From Paenibacillus albus (GTDB lineage: Bacteria > Bacillota > Bacilli > Paenibacillales > Paenibacillaceae), in the NCBI RefSeq assembly GCF_003952225.1, contig NZ_CP034437.1, positions 5,752,001 to 5,816,000 of the forward strand: DNA of 64,000 nt. Reading direction: 5' to 3'. Positions 8,561 to 18,500 of this stretch are shown piece by piece. The position numbers and the translations under genes were made by a program. The stretch's first letter is position 1; each line of letters starts with the position of its first letter. The notes under the pieces are model-generated. The model was not told the DNA's origin. It saw only the letters and a program-made list of their open reading frames with translations, and made no database searches.

Positions 8561-9285
8561 GGCTCATCATCCATCATTTTTATCGCTGCTTCATGAAGCG
8601 ACTGGAAGGTGCCGGCATCTGTCCACCAGCCGGTCAAATGGCGATATTCGAGCTTTCCTTGACTGGCGTACACATTGTTCACATCCGTAATCTCCAGCTC
8701 GCCGCGCTGCGAAGGCGACTGTGTCGCGATAAATGCAAACACGCTGCTGTCATACATATAAATGCCAGTTACACAGCTGTTCGTCTGCGGGTTTGAGGGC
8801 TTCTCTTCGATGTACGTAATGCTCCCGCTCTCGTCAAACACTGGAACTCCATAGCGCTCCGGATCTGGCACCTGCTTAAGCAGCACCATAGCACCGTCTT
8901 GCTGCTGCGCGAACGCATCCAAATGCGGCCGCAGCGATTCTTCGTACAAATTGTCGCCGAGCAGCACGACGAATTTGGTTTCATCCCCAATATACGACTG
9001 AGACAGCGTCAGCGCCTGTGCGATTCCACCCGCTTCCTCTTGAATTCGATAAGTAAGGGATACGCCGTACTCTTGGCCGCTTCCGAGGAAAGCCGTGAAC
9101 ATCCCCGCTGCATGACGGCTCGTAACGAGCATGATGTCTGTTATTCCTGCTTCCTTGAGGCTGTTAATGCTGTAACAAATCATCGGAAGCTTCCCGACCG
9201 GGAGCAAATGTTTGTTGAGCAGCCTCGTCAGCGGCAGCAGCCTGGTTCCCGTACCGCCGGCCAAGATGACAGCTTTCAAATCCAT
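8557..9285 (-). CDS. RmlA-like sugar-1-phosphate nucleotidyltransferase
   Basis: 242 residues with the nucleotidyltransferase signature AVILAGGTGTRLLPLT, then NKHLLPVGKLPM, VLLGDNLYEE and the acceptor-side FIATQSPSQRGELEITDVNN. It activates a sugar-1-phosphate with a nucleotide, most likely glucose-1-phosphate with dTTP, feeding the adjacent glycosyltransferases. It is about 50 residues shorter than classical RmlA, like the short StrD-type enzymes. The ATG at 9285 lies only two bases after AAGGAGG; TTG 9279, giving a start of MKAVILAGG, has better spacing and may be the true start. No rmlB, rmlC or rmlD homologue is in the window, so the final sugar is unknown. Confidence 0.9.
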   Translation of the reverse strand: MDLKAVILAGGTGTRLLPLTRLLNKHLLPVGKLPMICYSINSLKEAGITDIMLVTSRHAAGMFTAFLGSGQEYGVSLTYRIQEEAGGIAQALTLSQSYIGDETKFVVLLGDNLYEESLRPHLDAFAQQQDGAMVLLKQVPDPERYGVPVFDESGSITYIEEKPSNPQTNSCVTGIYMYDSSVFAFIATQSPSQRGELEITDVNNVYASQGKLEYRHLTGWWTDAGTFQSLHEAAIKMMDDEP

Positions 9286-9303
9286 GACCTCCTTAAGTAA
9301 CTG

Positions 9304-10053
9304 TTACAAGAACGTCGCAGGGTCTACCTGCCATTTTGCAATAAACAGGCTCCGGTTGCGTTCAACGAGCTTCTGCAGCTCGGCCGGATCCTTCCGCTTA
9401 AAGCTGACGCTCCCCTTGTGATGAACGAACACATCGTTGCACATGAGCAAATTGTAGCCGTGCATCCGTGCGCGCAAGCTGTAATCGTCATCCTCGTAGT
9501 GGCCTGGCGAGAACCGTTCGTCCAGCTCGCCAATCCGCTCGTACATACTGCGTTTGAATAACATGCAGAAGCCGACAAGCCGGTACATCGGTTCCGTCCT
9601 GCCCGCTTCCCTCACCAGCGCATCCGCCGCGGCAAGGTGGAACTCCTCCATCGTCTCGAAAGGATAATCGACCTGCTGCCTGCCGCTCACGTAATTCGTC
9701 ACAGGGCCGACGATTCCGATATCTTCACGCGCGTTCAGCGTCTTCAGCAAAGCCGGCAGCCAGCCAGCCGATACGGTAACGTCGTTGTTGAGCAGCATCA
9801 GGAAATCACCGCTTGCGATGCGCAGTCCCATATTGCACGCAGCCGGGAAGCCGATGTTCCGAGGCAGCGACAGGCAAGGGACAGCTGCCTCCATGCACCA
9901 GCCGCATGTTCCGTCCGTTGATCCGTTATCGACCACGATCACTTCATAGGGCGTTTGCGTTTTGTCGGTATACTGCCTAATGGCGTCAATTGCTTCCTTC
10001 AGCAGCGCAAGGCCGTTGAAGGTAGGTATGATGATGCTCGTTGCTCCATTCAT
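9304..10053 (-). CDS. GT2 family glycosyltransferase
   Basis: 249 residues, a minimal GT-A transferase: TSIIIPTFNG, VIVVDNGSTDG, FLMLLNNDVTV (metal-binding region), GPVTNYVSGRQQ, LVGFCMLFKRS and YEDDDYSLRARMHGY. It matches the catalytic half of the 5990-7345 protein closely, so the two are paralogues. This copy lacks both the basic leader with its tag and the C-terminal duplicated module. ATG 10053 overlaps the preceding stop codon by one base (TGATG), with AGGAGG upstream, so coupling to the preceding pseudo-transferase is tight. Predicted cytoplasmic. Confidence 0.9.
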   Translation of the reverse strand: MNGATSIIIPTFNGLALLKEAIDAIRQYTDKTQTPYEVIVVDNGSTDGTCGWCMEAAVPCLSLPRNIGFPAACNMGLRIASGDFLMLLNNDVTVSAGWLPALLKTLNAREDIGIVGPVTNYVSGRQQVDYPFETMEEFHLAAADALVREAGRTEPMYRLVGFCMLFKRSMYERIGELDERFSPGHYEDDDYSLRARMHGYNLLMCNDVFVHHKGSVSFKRKDPAELQKLVERNRSLFIAKWQVDPATFL

Positions 10054-11135
10054 CACTGCGCGCCTCCTGCCGCACTGCGGCACCTGGAATGATCCGGCAT
10101 CGTAAGCCTTGCGCCTTTCAGCTTCATTGCAGCCCGCAGTGCTTCAATGTGATCACCGAAGACGATCTGCTTCGATTCCTGAGTGTGGCTGCGACTCATT
10201 GACGCCCAAGCTGCTGAGCTTTTGCCGCTTGCATGCTTCACAATGGAGCAGGCTTGAACCCGCAGCCTCTGCTGAAGGGCGGTTACATGGGCAAGCGGCG
10301 GGACGGCGAGTGTCTTCACTCCGACCGACTCTATCGCAGCCCTTGACCATGCATGCGGCAGCAGCCCCACGGAGCTTACACCCAGCTCTTGACGACCAAG
10401 CGACCAATTAACGAAAGCTCTCACGCGCATGAGATCATCCCACTCCCGGAACGGGCCGAGCCGCGATGCATAGCTGACAAGCGCAACATCCGCCCCTGCT
10501 TGGGCAGCCGCCAGCAGCTGAGCCAGTATCGGAGCTTCAATTAGCTGCGCAGCATCGGCGAACAATACGATATCCGCTCGCGTCACTCTTGCGCCGACCG
10601 CTCGCCAAACATCCGCTCCAAGCGTCTCCCCCGGATTCAAAATCTTAATCTCCGGAAGCGCCCTGAGCTCCGCGAACTGCGACTCGCTTGCACCTTCCTG
10701 GACTACGATGATCTCCTCCAGCGGCAGCCGCAGCAGCTGTCTGATGCTGGCCGGATTTGCATCCGCACCTGCGTGAACAACAGCAGCAGCGCTCCTTGTA
10801 AGCGGGGCTGGCTGCCAGCCTCCGTTTGCATTCGGGAGTCCGAGCGCCGCGGCGAACCCGCTCGCGAACGCGCGGCCCTCCTGCATTCTTTTGCCCGCTG
10901 CTGTCGCTGATGCCGTATGTTCTTTCGCCATGCATCGCCTCGTCCACCACTCGTTCATGCGCAGCTTCGCTTCAAGACTGCTTAGACGCCCGCCTTCGCT
11001 CTGCTTTAGCGCTATGCCTTCTCCATAACCGGCATTGTAAGCAGCATGATGCGAGCCGCCCGAAGACTTGCTGGGTCGTCTCCCTCTTCCGCCGCTGTTC
11101 GCGCGTTTGCTCTTACCAGATCGCATCAATGCCAT
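10053..11135 (-). CDS. GT2-like protein lacking catalytic motifs (pseudo-glycosyltransferase)
   Basis: 360 residues, paralogous to the product of 11135-12280: both contain LPHAxSRxA...LAxPPLAHxxAxQQxLxV and a late GDHxEA block. The catalytic features seen there are altered here. The DxD-bearing LLFIDGDM is replaced by VLFADAAQ, and [10 protein letters not shown] by VVQEGASESQ. It is therefore probably non-catalytic and may be a partner or scaffold subunit. The basic leader is followed by YNAGYGEGIALK, an imperfect cluster tag. ATG 11135 overlaps the upstream stop by one base; ATG 11126 has better RBS spacing. Confidence 0.78.
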   Translation of the reverse strand: MALMRSGKSKRANSGGRGRRPSKSSGGSHHAAYNAGYGEGIALKQSEGGRLSSLEAKLRMNEWWTRRCMAKEHTASATAAGKRMQEGRAFASGFAAALGLPNANGGWQPAPLTRSAAAVVHAGADANPASIRQLLRLPLEEIIVVQEGASESQFAELRALPEIKILNPGETLGADVWRAVGARVTRADIVLFADAAQLIEAPILAQLLAAAQAGADVALVSYASRLGPFREWDDLMRVRAFVNWSLGRQELGVSSVGLLPHAWSRAAIESVGVKTLAVPPLAHVTALQQRLRVQACSIVKHASGKSSAAWASMSRSHTQESKQIVFGDHIEALRAAMKLKGARLTMPDHSRCRSAAGGAQ

Positions 11136-12280
11136 CACCTCGCCAGTTCACGTTTTCGCATTGCATCCACATAGCCGCCGCGTTCATCGGTTTGCTTCGC
11201 GAGCCAGTCAATTGCCTCCAGATGATCGCCGACGATTAGAAACTCCAGCGGATTGAGCCGTTCCCTCTTCGCCCGCGGCAGGTTCAGCTTGCCAACGTTG
11301 ATTCGTTTAACAGGCGTTACCGAAAGTCCCTGCTGGACCGCTTTCGTATGCGCAAGCGGGGGAATTGCCAGCGCGTCCGTTCCGATTGCAGCAAGCGCGC
11401 GGCGACTCAGCGCATGGGGCACTGCCGTCATGGATGTTCCTTTCAAGTCGGGACGGCCGAGCATCGCATTCAATGCATGTTTGGCAAGCACTACGCTGTG
11501 CACGTTCGCTTTGCTCGTCGGACCGGAGTAGTTGTTGAGCGCTACATCGACTCCATCCCGCAATATCGCATTCAGATACGGCCGAAGCTCCGATGCGCGA
11601 ATGACCATGTCGCCGTCAATAAACAGCAGCACCTGACCTCTTGCGGCCGCTGCGCCTACACTTCGTCCCACATCGTGGCCGAGCGGCTTCTCGAACTGGA
11701 TGACCCGGGCTCCTTTACGTTTGGCAACCGCAGCAGATCCGTCTGTAGATCCGTTAATGACGACGATTACCTCGCTGCTCGGATGAACTAGCTTTGCTTG
11801 TTCGATTACGCGGCTAATGGTGCGGCGCTCGTTCATGACCGGAATGATGACCGATACGACAGGCGAATCAGCTCCTCGAGCTTCGATCGGCTGAATGACG
11901 GGCATCTCCATTGGAGGGGGCGGATTGAATGCGGCTCGCGTGTTGTCTTTAACAAGCGGCTTGCGGGAGGTGCCGGGGACGGAAGCTTGAGACTTAGAGA
12001 ATCTTTTTTTCGAAGTAGATGCAGAAGTTAATGCTAGTTTTGGCGCGGATTTGGCGGCGGTCCGAACGGTCTTGCTGCGCGCGCGGTTAGGAGAGGTTTG
12101 CCGCTGCATTCTCTTCGCGCTCGCTCTGCCGGCAGCTTGTGGTGGTGATGATGACGATGACGATGAAGCTTTCCGGCTTCGCGTTAGGAAAGCTTGCTCA
12201 GCAGCGATTGGAAGCGGCCGCTTCAGCGAGAGGAACATACCTTTATGAGTGTGTAAGCCGGCTTTAGCGATGGGCTTCAT
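11135..12280 (-). CDS. GT2 family glycosyltransferase with long Ser-rich basic leader
   Basis: 381 residues. Residues 1-135 are low complexity: a serine run, basic segments ([20 protein letters not shown]) and a PPPP stretch. The GT-A domain follows: [45 protein letters not shown] with an intact DxD, then [13 protein letters not shown] and [15 protein letters not shown]. The SVIIPxxNE and DGD motifs are like those of processive or dolichyl-phosphate-type GT2 enzymes, but no membrane segment is present. ATG 12280 has AGAGGTG 9 bases upstream. It heads a six-gene operon reaching 5990, with a CATA-NNN-TA element 40 bases upstream. Confidence 0.88.
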   Translation of the reverse strand: MKPIAKAGLHTHKGMFLSLKRPLPIAAEQAFLTRSRKASSSSSSSPPQAAGRASAKRMQRQTSPNRARSKTVRTAAKSAPKLALTSASTSKKRFSKSQASVPGTSRKPLVKDNTRAAFNPPPPMEMPVIQPIEARGADSPVVSVIIPVMNERRTISRVIEQAKLVHPSSEVIVVINGSTDGSAAVAKRKGARVIQFEKPLGHDVGRSVGAAAARGQVLLFIDGDMVIRASELRPYLNAILRDGVDVALNNYSGPTSKANVHSVVLAKHALNAMLGRPDLKGTSMTAVPHALSRRALAAIGTDALAIPPLAHTKAVQQGLSVTPVKRINVGKLNLPRAKRERLNPLEFLIVGDHLEAIDWLAKQTDERGGYVDAMRKRELAR

Positions 12281-12319
12281 GGACACCTTCACCTCTTGTT
12301 AAACTGTCTTTTTACCACA

Positions 12320-12328
12320 TAGTGTATG
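12320..12328 (-). promoter_or_regulatory. candidate sporulation-type -10 element of the glycosyltransferase operon
   Basis: The minus strand reads CATACACTA, an exact CATA-NNN-TA match, 40 bases before the ATG of the first operon gene. No clear -35 was found. The 245-base gap 12281-12525 otherwise holds only the terminator of the upstream repeat-protein gene. Confidence 0.45.
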
Positions 12329-12455
12329 GCTAGTTGAGAGTAAGAGGAACGGCTGTTGTACGTCAAGGCGTACGCCTCGCTACTTGTTTAATGGATATAA
12401 ATCGGCGTGGAATCTAGTAAATATTCTATGATGGCAGGTAGCATTGCGCGAAAAT

Positions 12456-12496
12456 CAAAAAGCCGGAGCAGCTCTTTATGAGAGCTCTCCGGCTTG
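12456..12496 (-). terminator. intrinsic terminator of the decapeptide-repeat gene
   Basis: On the minus strand, AGCCGGAGAGCTC pairs with GAGCTGCTCCGGCT (one bulge) and is followed by TTTTTGATTTT. It lies about 30 bases past the stop codon. Confidence 0.85.
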
Positions 12497-12525
12497 TTAA
12501 GGATGCATTTTACAGTTGCAGTTGT

Positions 12526-15500
12526 TTATTGGCCGATTGCAATCCAGTTCACAAGACCGATTGGTTCCGGTGTAATTCGTGTGCGCACAATGGTTATTTG
12601 TACGGCTGCGGCTGTTTTGGTCTTAATGACCGCAAAGCAGGAAGGCTGATCCGTCGTAGCGACGAACACGTAGGAAGGGCTGCTGAACGGCTGATCGAAG
12701 CCGATCGTAATATCCAGCAATTCGCCCATGCTGCCTTGGAAATTGTACGGTGCAAGACCAAACTGCTGGATAACCGCCGCTTGGCGCTTCACTGTCGTTA
12801 CCGGTGTAAACCCGAGCTTCTCGGCACCGATGCTGCCATTCTCCAGTGCCGCGGTGTCTACTGTCGTGCTTGCGGGAGCAACCGGAGCAGGAATTGTGTT
12901 CGGCGCCAGATGTGCTGCTGTAATCGAGCCAAGGGCGATTTTGTCTCCAGTGACTGCTCCGTCCGCCAGCTTCTCGCGGCTAACCGAGCCATCGAGCAGC
13001 TTATCCTTGCCGACCGAACCAAAGGCCAGCTTGCTTCCGGTTACTTCTCCGTCGCCGAGCTTGCTAGCTGTTACCGATCCGTTGATCAGCTTTTCACTGC
13101 TCACAGATCCGTCCGCCAGCTTGCTTGCTCCTACTACTCCGTCAGCCAGCTTACTCGCTGTTACCGATCCGTCGATCAGCTTTTCGCTGCCTACCGATCC
13201 GTCCGCCAGCTTGCTTGCTCCTACTACTCCGTCAGCCAGCTTACTCGCAGTTACCGATCCGTCGATTAGCTTTTCGCTGCCTACCGATCCGTCCGCCAGC
13301 TTACTCGCTGTTACCGATCCGTCGATCAGCTTTTCGCTGCCTACCGATCCGTCCGCCAGCTTGCTTGCTCCTACTACTCCGTCAGCCAGCTTACTCGCTG
13401 TTACCGATCCGTCCGCCAGCTTGCTTGCTCCTACTACTCCGTCGCCGAGCTTGCTCGCTGTTACCGATCCGTCGATCAGCTTGACGCTGCCTACCGACCC
13501 GTCCGCTAGCTTGCTTGCTCCTACTACTCCGTCAGCCAGCTTACTCGCTGTTACCGATCCGTCGATCAGCTTGACGCTGCCTACCGACCCGTCCGCTAGC
13601 TTGCTTGCTCCGACCACTCCGTCGCCGAGCTTGCTCGCTGTTACCGATCCGTCGATTAGCTTTTCACTGCTCACAGATCCGTCGATCAACTTCAACGTAC
13701 CTACCGATTCGTCTGCCAGCTTGCTCGCTCCGACTACGCCATCGCCGAGCTTGCTCGCTGTTACGCTTCCGTCGATCAGCTTTTCACTGCTCACAGATCC
13801 GTCGATCAACTTCAACGTGCCTACCGATTCGTCTGCCAGCTTGCTCGCTCCGACTACGCCTTCGCCAAGTTTGCTCGCTGTTACCGATCCGTCAATCAGC
13901 TTTTCGCTGCCGACCGATCCGTCGATCAGCTTCGCACTGCCTACTGAACCATCCGCCAGCTTGCTTGCTCCGACTACGCCTTCACCGAGCTTGCTCGCTG
14001 TTACGCTTCCGTCGATCAGTTTCGTACTGCCTACCGAACCATCCGCAAGCTTGCTCGCTCCCACTACGCCTTCGCCCAGCTTGCTCGCTGTTACGCTTCC
14101 GTCGATCAGCTTCGCACTGCCTACTGAACCATCCGCCAGCTTACTCGCTCCGACTACACCTTCGCCAAGCTTGCTCGCTATTACGCTTCCGTCGATCAGC
14201 TTCGCACTGCCTACCGAACCATCCGCCAGCTTGCTTGCTCCGACTACGCCTTCGCCAAGCTTGCTCGCAGTTACCGAGCCGTCGATCAATTTCTCGCTGC
14301 TTATTGAACCGTCAACCAGCTTCGCGCTATCGACAGAACTGTCTGCCAGCTTGCTTGCTCCGACTGCACCGTCCGCGATTTTGCTGGACTGCACTGCACT
14401 TTCCGCGAGCTTGCTCGCCTGTACCGCACCGTTCGCTAGCTTACTCTCCGTTACGCTGCCGTCCACCAGTTCTGGCTGTTCCTGCTCAAGCAGCCCTGGC
14501 GCCAGCTTATCTGCCGTAATTGCACCGTCTGCCAAAGCTTCCGTGCCTACTGCGCCAATTGCCAGCTTTTCTCCGGTTATAGCGCCGTTACAGAGAACGA
14601 TGCTCTCGATCGAGCCTGGTATAAAATGTGCTGTTGTCAGCGAACGAGCTGCAATCTTGCTAAGCGTGACCGCACCGTTCTGCAAGCTGCTCTCGCCTAC
14701 GGCTCCAGGTGCCAGCTTCGTGCCAGTCACAACGCCGTCGCCCAGCTTATTCGTTACGATGGCGCCGTCGCCGATTGCTTCGCTGCCCACTGAGCCCGGA
14801 AGAATATGCCCAGCACCGATTGCTCTTGCTGCTAATTTCGCGGCTGTCACTGCTCCATCTTGCAGATGCTGCTCGCCAATGGCTCCGCCTGCCAGCTTCG
14901 CGCCGTCAACGACGCCATCGCGCAGTGCTTCTGCGCCTACAGCGCCAACCGCCAGCTTCGCGCTTACAACCGAACCATCGCGCAGCGCTTCCTTGCCAAC
15001 CGCGCCTGCCGCCAGCTTCGAACTGTCCACCGCTCCGCTCCGCAGCGCATCCGTGCCGACTGCCCCGCTTGCCAGCTTCGCCCCAATAACCGCGCCATCA
15101 CGCAGCGCTTCCTTGCCGACCGCTCCATCCGCCAGCTTCGCGCTGACGACTGAGCCATCGCGCAGCGCCTCTGCTCCAACTGCTCCGCTTGCCAGCTTCG
15201 CGCTGACTACCGCGCCGTCGCGCAGCGCTTCCGCGCCAACCGCACCTACTGCCAGCTTCGCGCTGACTACCGCGCCGTCGCCGAGCGCTTCCGCGCCAAC
15301 CGCTCCGCTTGCCAGCTTCGCTCCGCCAACAACGCCTTCACCAAGCGCTTCCGAGCCGACTGCTCCCGCAGCGAGCTTCGAGCTAACGACAACGCCATCG
15401 CCAAGCGCTTCGATGCCAACGGCTCCGTTTGCCAGCTTGCCGCTCGTTACCGCTCCGTCTGCAATCGCTTCGGTGCCTACGGAACTGGAAGTCAGGTGCG

Positions 15501-18500
15501 TGGCCGTGATGGACTTCGATGCGATTTTGCCAAGCGTGACCGCACCGTTCTGCAGATGCTTCTCGCCGACTGCGCCCGTGCCAAGCGCTTCCGAGCCGAC
15601 TGCACCGCTCGCCAGCTTCGCGCTGCTAACCCCACCATCGCTGAGCAATTCGCTGCCAACGGTACCCCGTTTGATTTTGCTGCCATGAATGATACTGTCC
15701 GGCGCTTTCTCAAACGTATAGAACTCCGATGCCAAATGCGCTTGCGTAATGGAGCCTTTGCGGATGTGGTAGCCTTGGATCGACTCCGCCTTCATATGTT
15801 TGCCCGCAATGGTCTCGAGCTGAATATGATCGCCATGGATCGCCAGCTGCGCCAGCTTGCCGCTCGTTACGGCTTCATTGCTCAGTTGATCAGTGCCAAC
15901 CGACTCATCGGTCAGATGAATCTGCATTACGCTATCGATCTTTAAGTGATTGCTGCCCACGGACGACTCTGCCAAATGATTCGTATCGATCGAGGCTGCC
16001 GCGACATGCTGGCTGCGAATCGCAGATGGCTCAATGACGCGGGAACTAACGGATTCATTTTGCAAGTGGTAGCTCGCAACGCTGCCCTCCGCCAGCTTCG
16101 AGGAAGTCACCGAATCATTGCCCAGATGCACTTCGTGCACGCTTACCGGCGCCAAATGCACGCCATAGATCGATTGCTCCGCCAGATGCTGGCTGTTCAC
16201 GGCTTCATTCGCCAGATGGCTGCTATTCACCGAGCCCGCCGCCAGCTTCTCACTTGTCACTGAACCGGAACCTAGCGAATTGCTGCCGATAATGCTTCCT
16301 GCCAGATGACGCTCGCCGATCGCGCCGCTTGCGATATGATCGCCGTCCACGACGCCTTTCGTCAGATGCTTGCGTGTAATCGTGCCTGGCGCCAGCTGAT
16401 CGCTTGTTACAGAGCCGTTCACAAGCTTCGCTGTCGTTACGCTGCTGTCGGCCAGCTTGCTCGAAGTGACGGCACAATCCGTCAGCTTATCCGTCGAAAC
16501 GCTCTCTGGAGAGAGCTTCACCGAGTTAACCGTATGGTCCGCCAAGTGGTGGGAATAGATCGCGCCTGCTGCCAAATGCCGCTCCGTGACTGAGCCGCTC
16601 GCGAGCTTGATGGATTTAACCGATCCGTCTTGCAGCGCGCTCGTCTCGATAGCCCCTTCACTCAGATGCGTCGCATCGATAAGGCCCGGCTGCAAATGCA
16701 TAGCCCCTACAGCTTCCGGCGAAATCGCTTCCTCCGTTACCGTTCCTGGCGACAAGTGGAAGGCACGAATCGCTTCCGGCGAGATTTTGTCAAACGTAAT
16801 GGACTCGTCAGCGATATGCTTCGTCAGAATCGCCAGCTCGCCAATCTTCGCGCTGCTTACGCTTCCGTCTGCGAGCTTGCGCTCGATGACCGACGCGTCG
16901 GCCAGCTGCGCTTGCCCTACAGCTGCGCCACTAATATGAACCTGCTTTACGGCTTGCGCTGCAATCTTCTGGTCCGTGACAACATTAGCCGTAAGATGCG
17001 CCGTTTCAATACTATCTGCAATCAGCTGCTTGGCGCCGATCGAATTCTCTTTCATGTGACGCTCTTCGATCATATCGCTTATGATTTTGTCGCCGCCGAT
17101 CGTCAGCCTGCTGAGATGTCTGCCATGAACCGCGTCATCAGTCAGCTTGCTCGTCGTAATACTTTGATCGGCAATTTTGGAGGACGTTACCGCCTGGTCG
17201 ATAAGCTTGATTGTCGAGATCGAGAAGTCGGACAGCTTCGGTGTCGTAATCGCTTGATCACGCACATGCGTCGTAACGATTTCGCCATCCGTGACATGCT
17301 GAGCTTTAACGGCCCCTGCCTTTAATTCCGCCGATCCGACGACCCCTTGCGCTAGAATTTCGGTCGTTACGCTTCCGGCCTGCAGCTCCCTCGTTCCTAC
17401 CGCGCCCTCGACTAGATGCTCTGCTGTTATTTCGCCGAGTGCTAGATGCTTTCCCCGCAGTACGCCAGGAGAAACATGCTCCGCGAGCAGCAGCCCAGGC
17501 TGCAGATGGCCGGACTCAATAGCGCTGTTGCTAATTTTTTCGCTTGTTATGGAGCCGTCTCTCAGCTTGGAGCGCGTTACGGAGCCTTCGGCCAGCTTCG
17601 AAGTCGAAACCGCTTCATTCGCGATGTTCTCCGTACGGATTGCCGCGCTTCTCAGTTTACCGGACGTAATCGACTGATCATCAAGCAGCTCCGTCGTCAC
17701 GATCATCGGCTTCAGATGCTTCGTTTCAATCGAGCCCTCGGCAAGCTTATCCGCGCTAATTGTGCGGTCAGCCAGCTTCTCGGAAGTAATGCTGTTATCG
17801 CGCAGCTTCTCGCTGGTAATGGAGCGGTCGCGGATCTTCGCACCGGAAATCGCATTCTTCACGAGGTGGTCGCTCGTAACGGATTCCGACGCGAGCTTGG
17901 AGGAAATGATCGCGCCATCGGCAATTTTAATGCTCTCGACGGCAAAATCGGCAATCGTCTGCGTGATTACGGCGCTAGGCTTAATGCGCGATGAATCTAC
18001 GGCGCTATGAGCGAGCTTCTCCGTCGTAATCGCATCATCCGCGATATCATCGGTGTGTATGAAAGGAAGCGGTGAATCCGGCATGCGCTTCTCTTCGAGC
18101 ATGACTTCTTTCTTGATGAGCTCCTGCTGAAGCAGCTCTTCCATGTATACCGTGTGGATTTCTTCTTCCAACTTCTCAGCTTCCATGGTCGCATGATTTG
18201 CTGGAATTTCTTGAACGGCCTCAGCCTGTTCAATCGCTTGAGCTGGTTCCACTTGTTGTGTCGTTTGTTGTGGTGCTTGCTGGGCTGATTGCTGTACCGC
18301 AGCTTCTACAACTGGAGCAGGTTTCACTTCCACTGCCTCTACGGCTGACGTGCTAACGGCCTCGAAAGAGACGCTCGCCGTTTCAGCTATCGGCTGCTGC
18401 ACAACTTCCACTTCGTGCTTGTGCTGTTCTTCTACAGTAACTTCTTGCTCCAACGCCGACGCTGCCCCATTCACTTGCACCGGCTTTTTGTCAGCTGCGG

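Noticed and set aside
13020-14345. CRISPR-like appearance of regularly spaced near-identical 30-base units
   Set aside because: The units are contiguous without unique spacers, stay in codon register and encode a continuous protein.
12728-15688. 986-residue open frame on the plus strand, and several shorter ones, opposite the giant repeat gene
   Set aside because: They are mirror images of the 30-base repeat, whose length is divisible by three and so lacks stops in several frames. They have no RBS and encode only low-complexity repeats.
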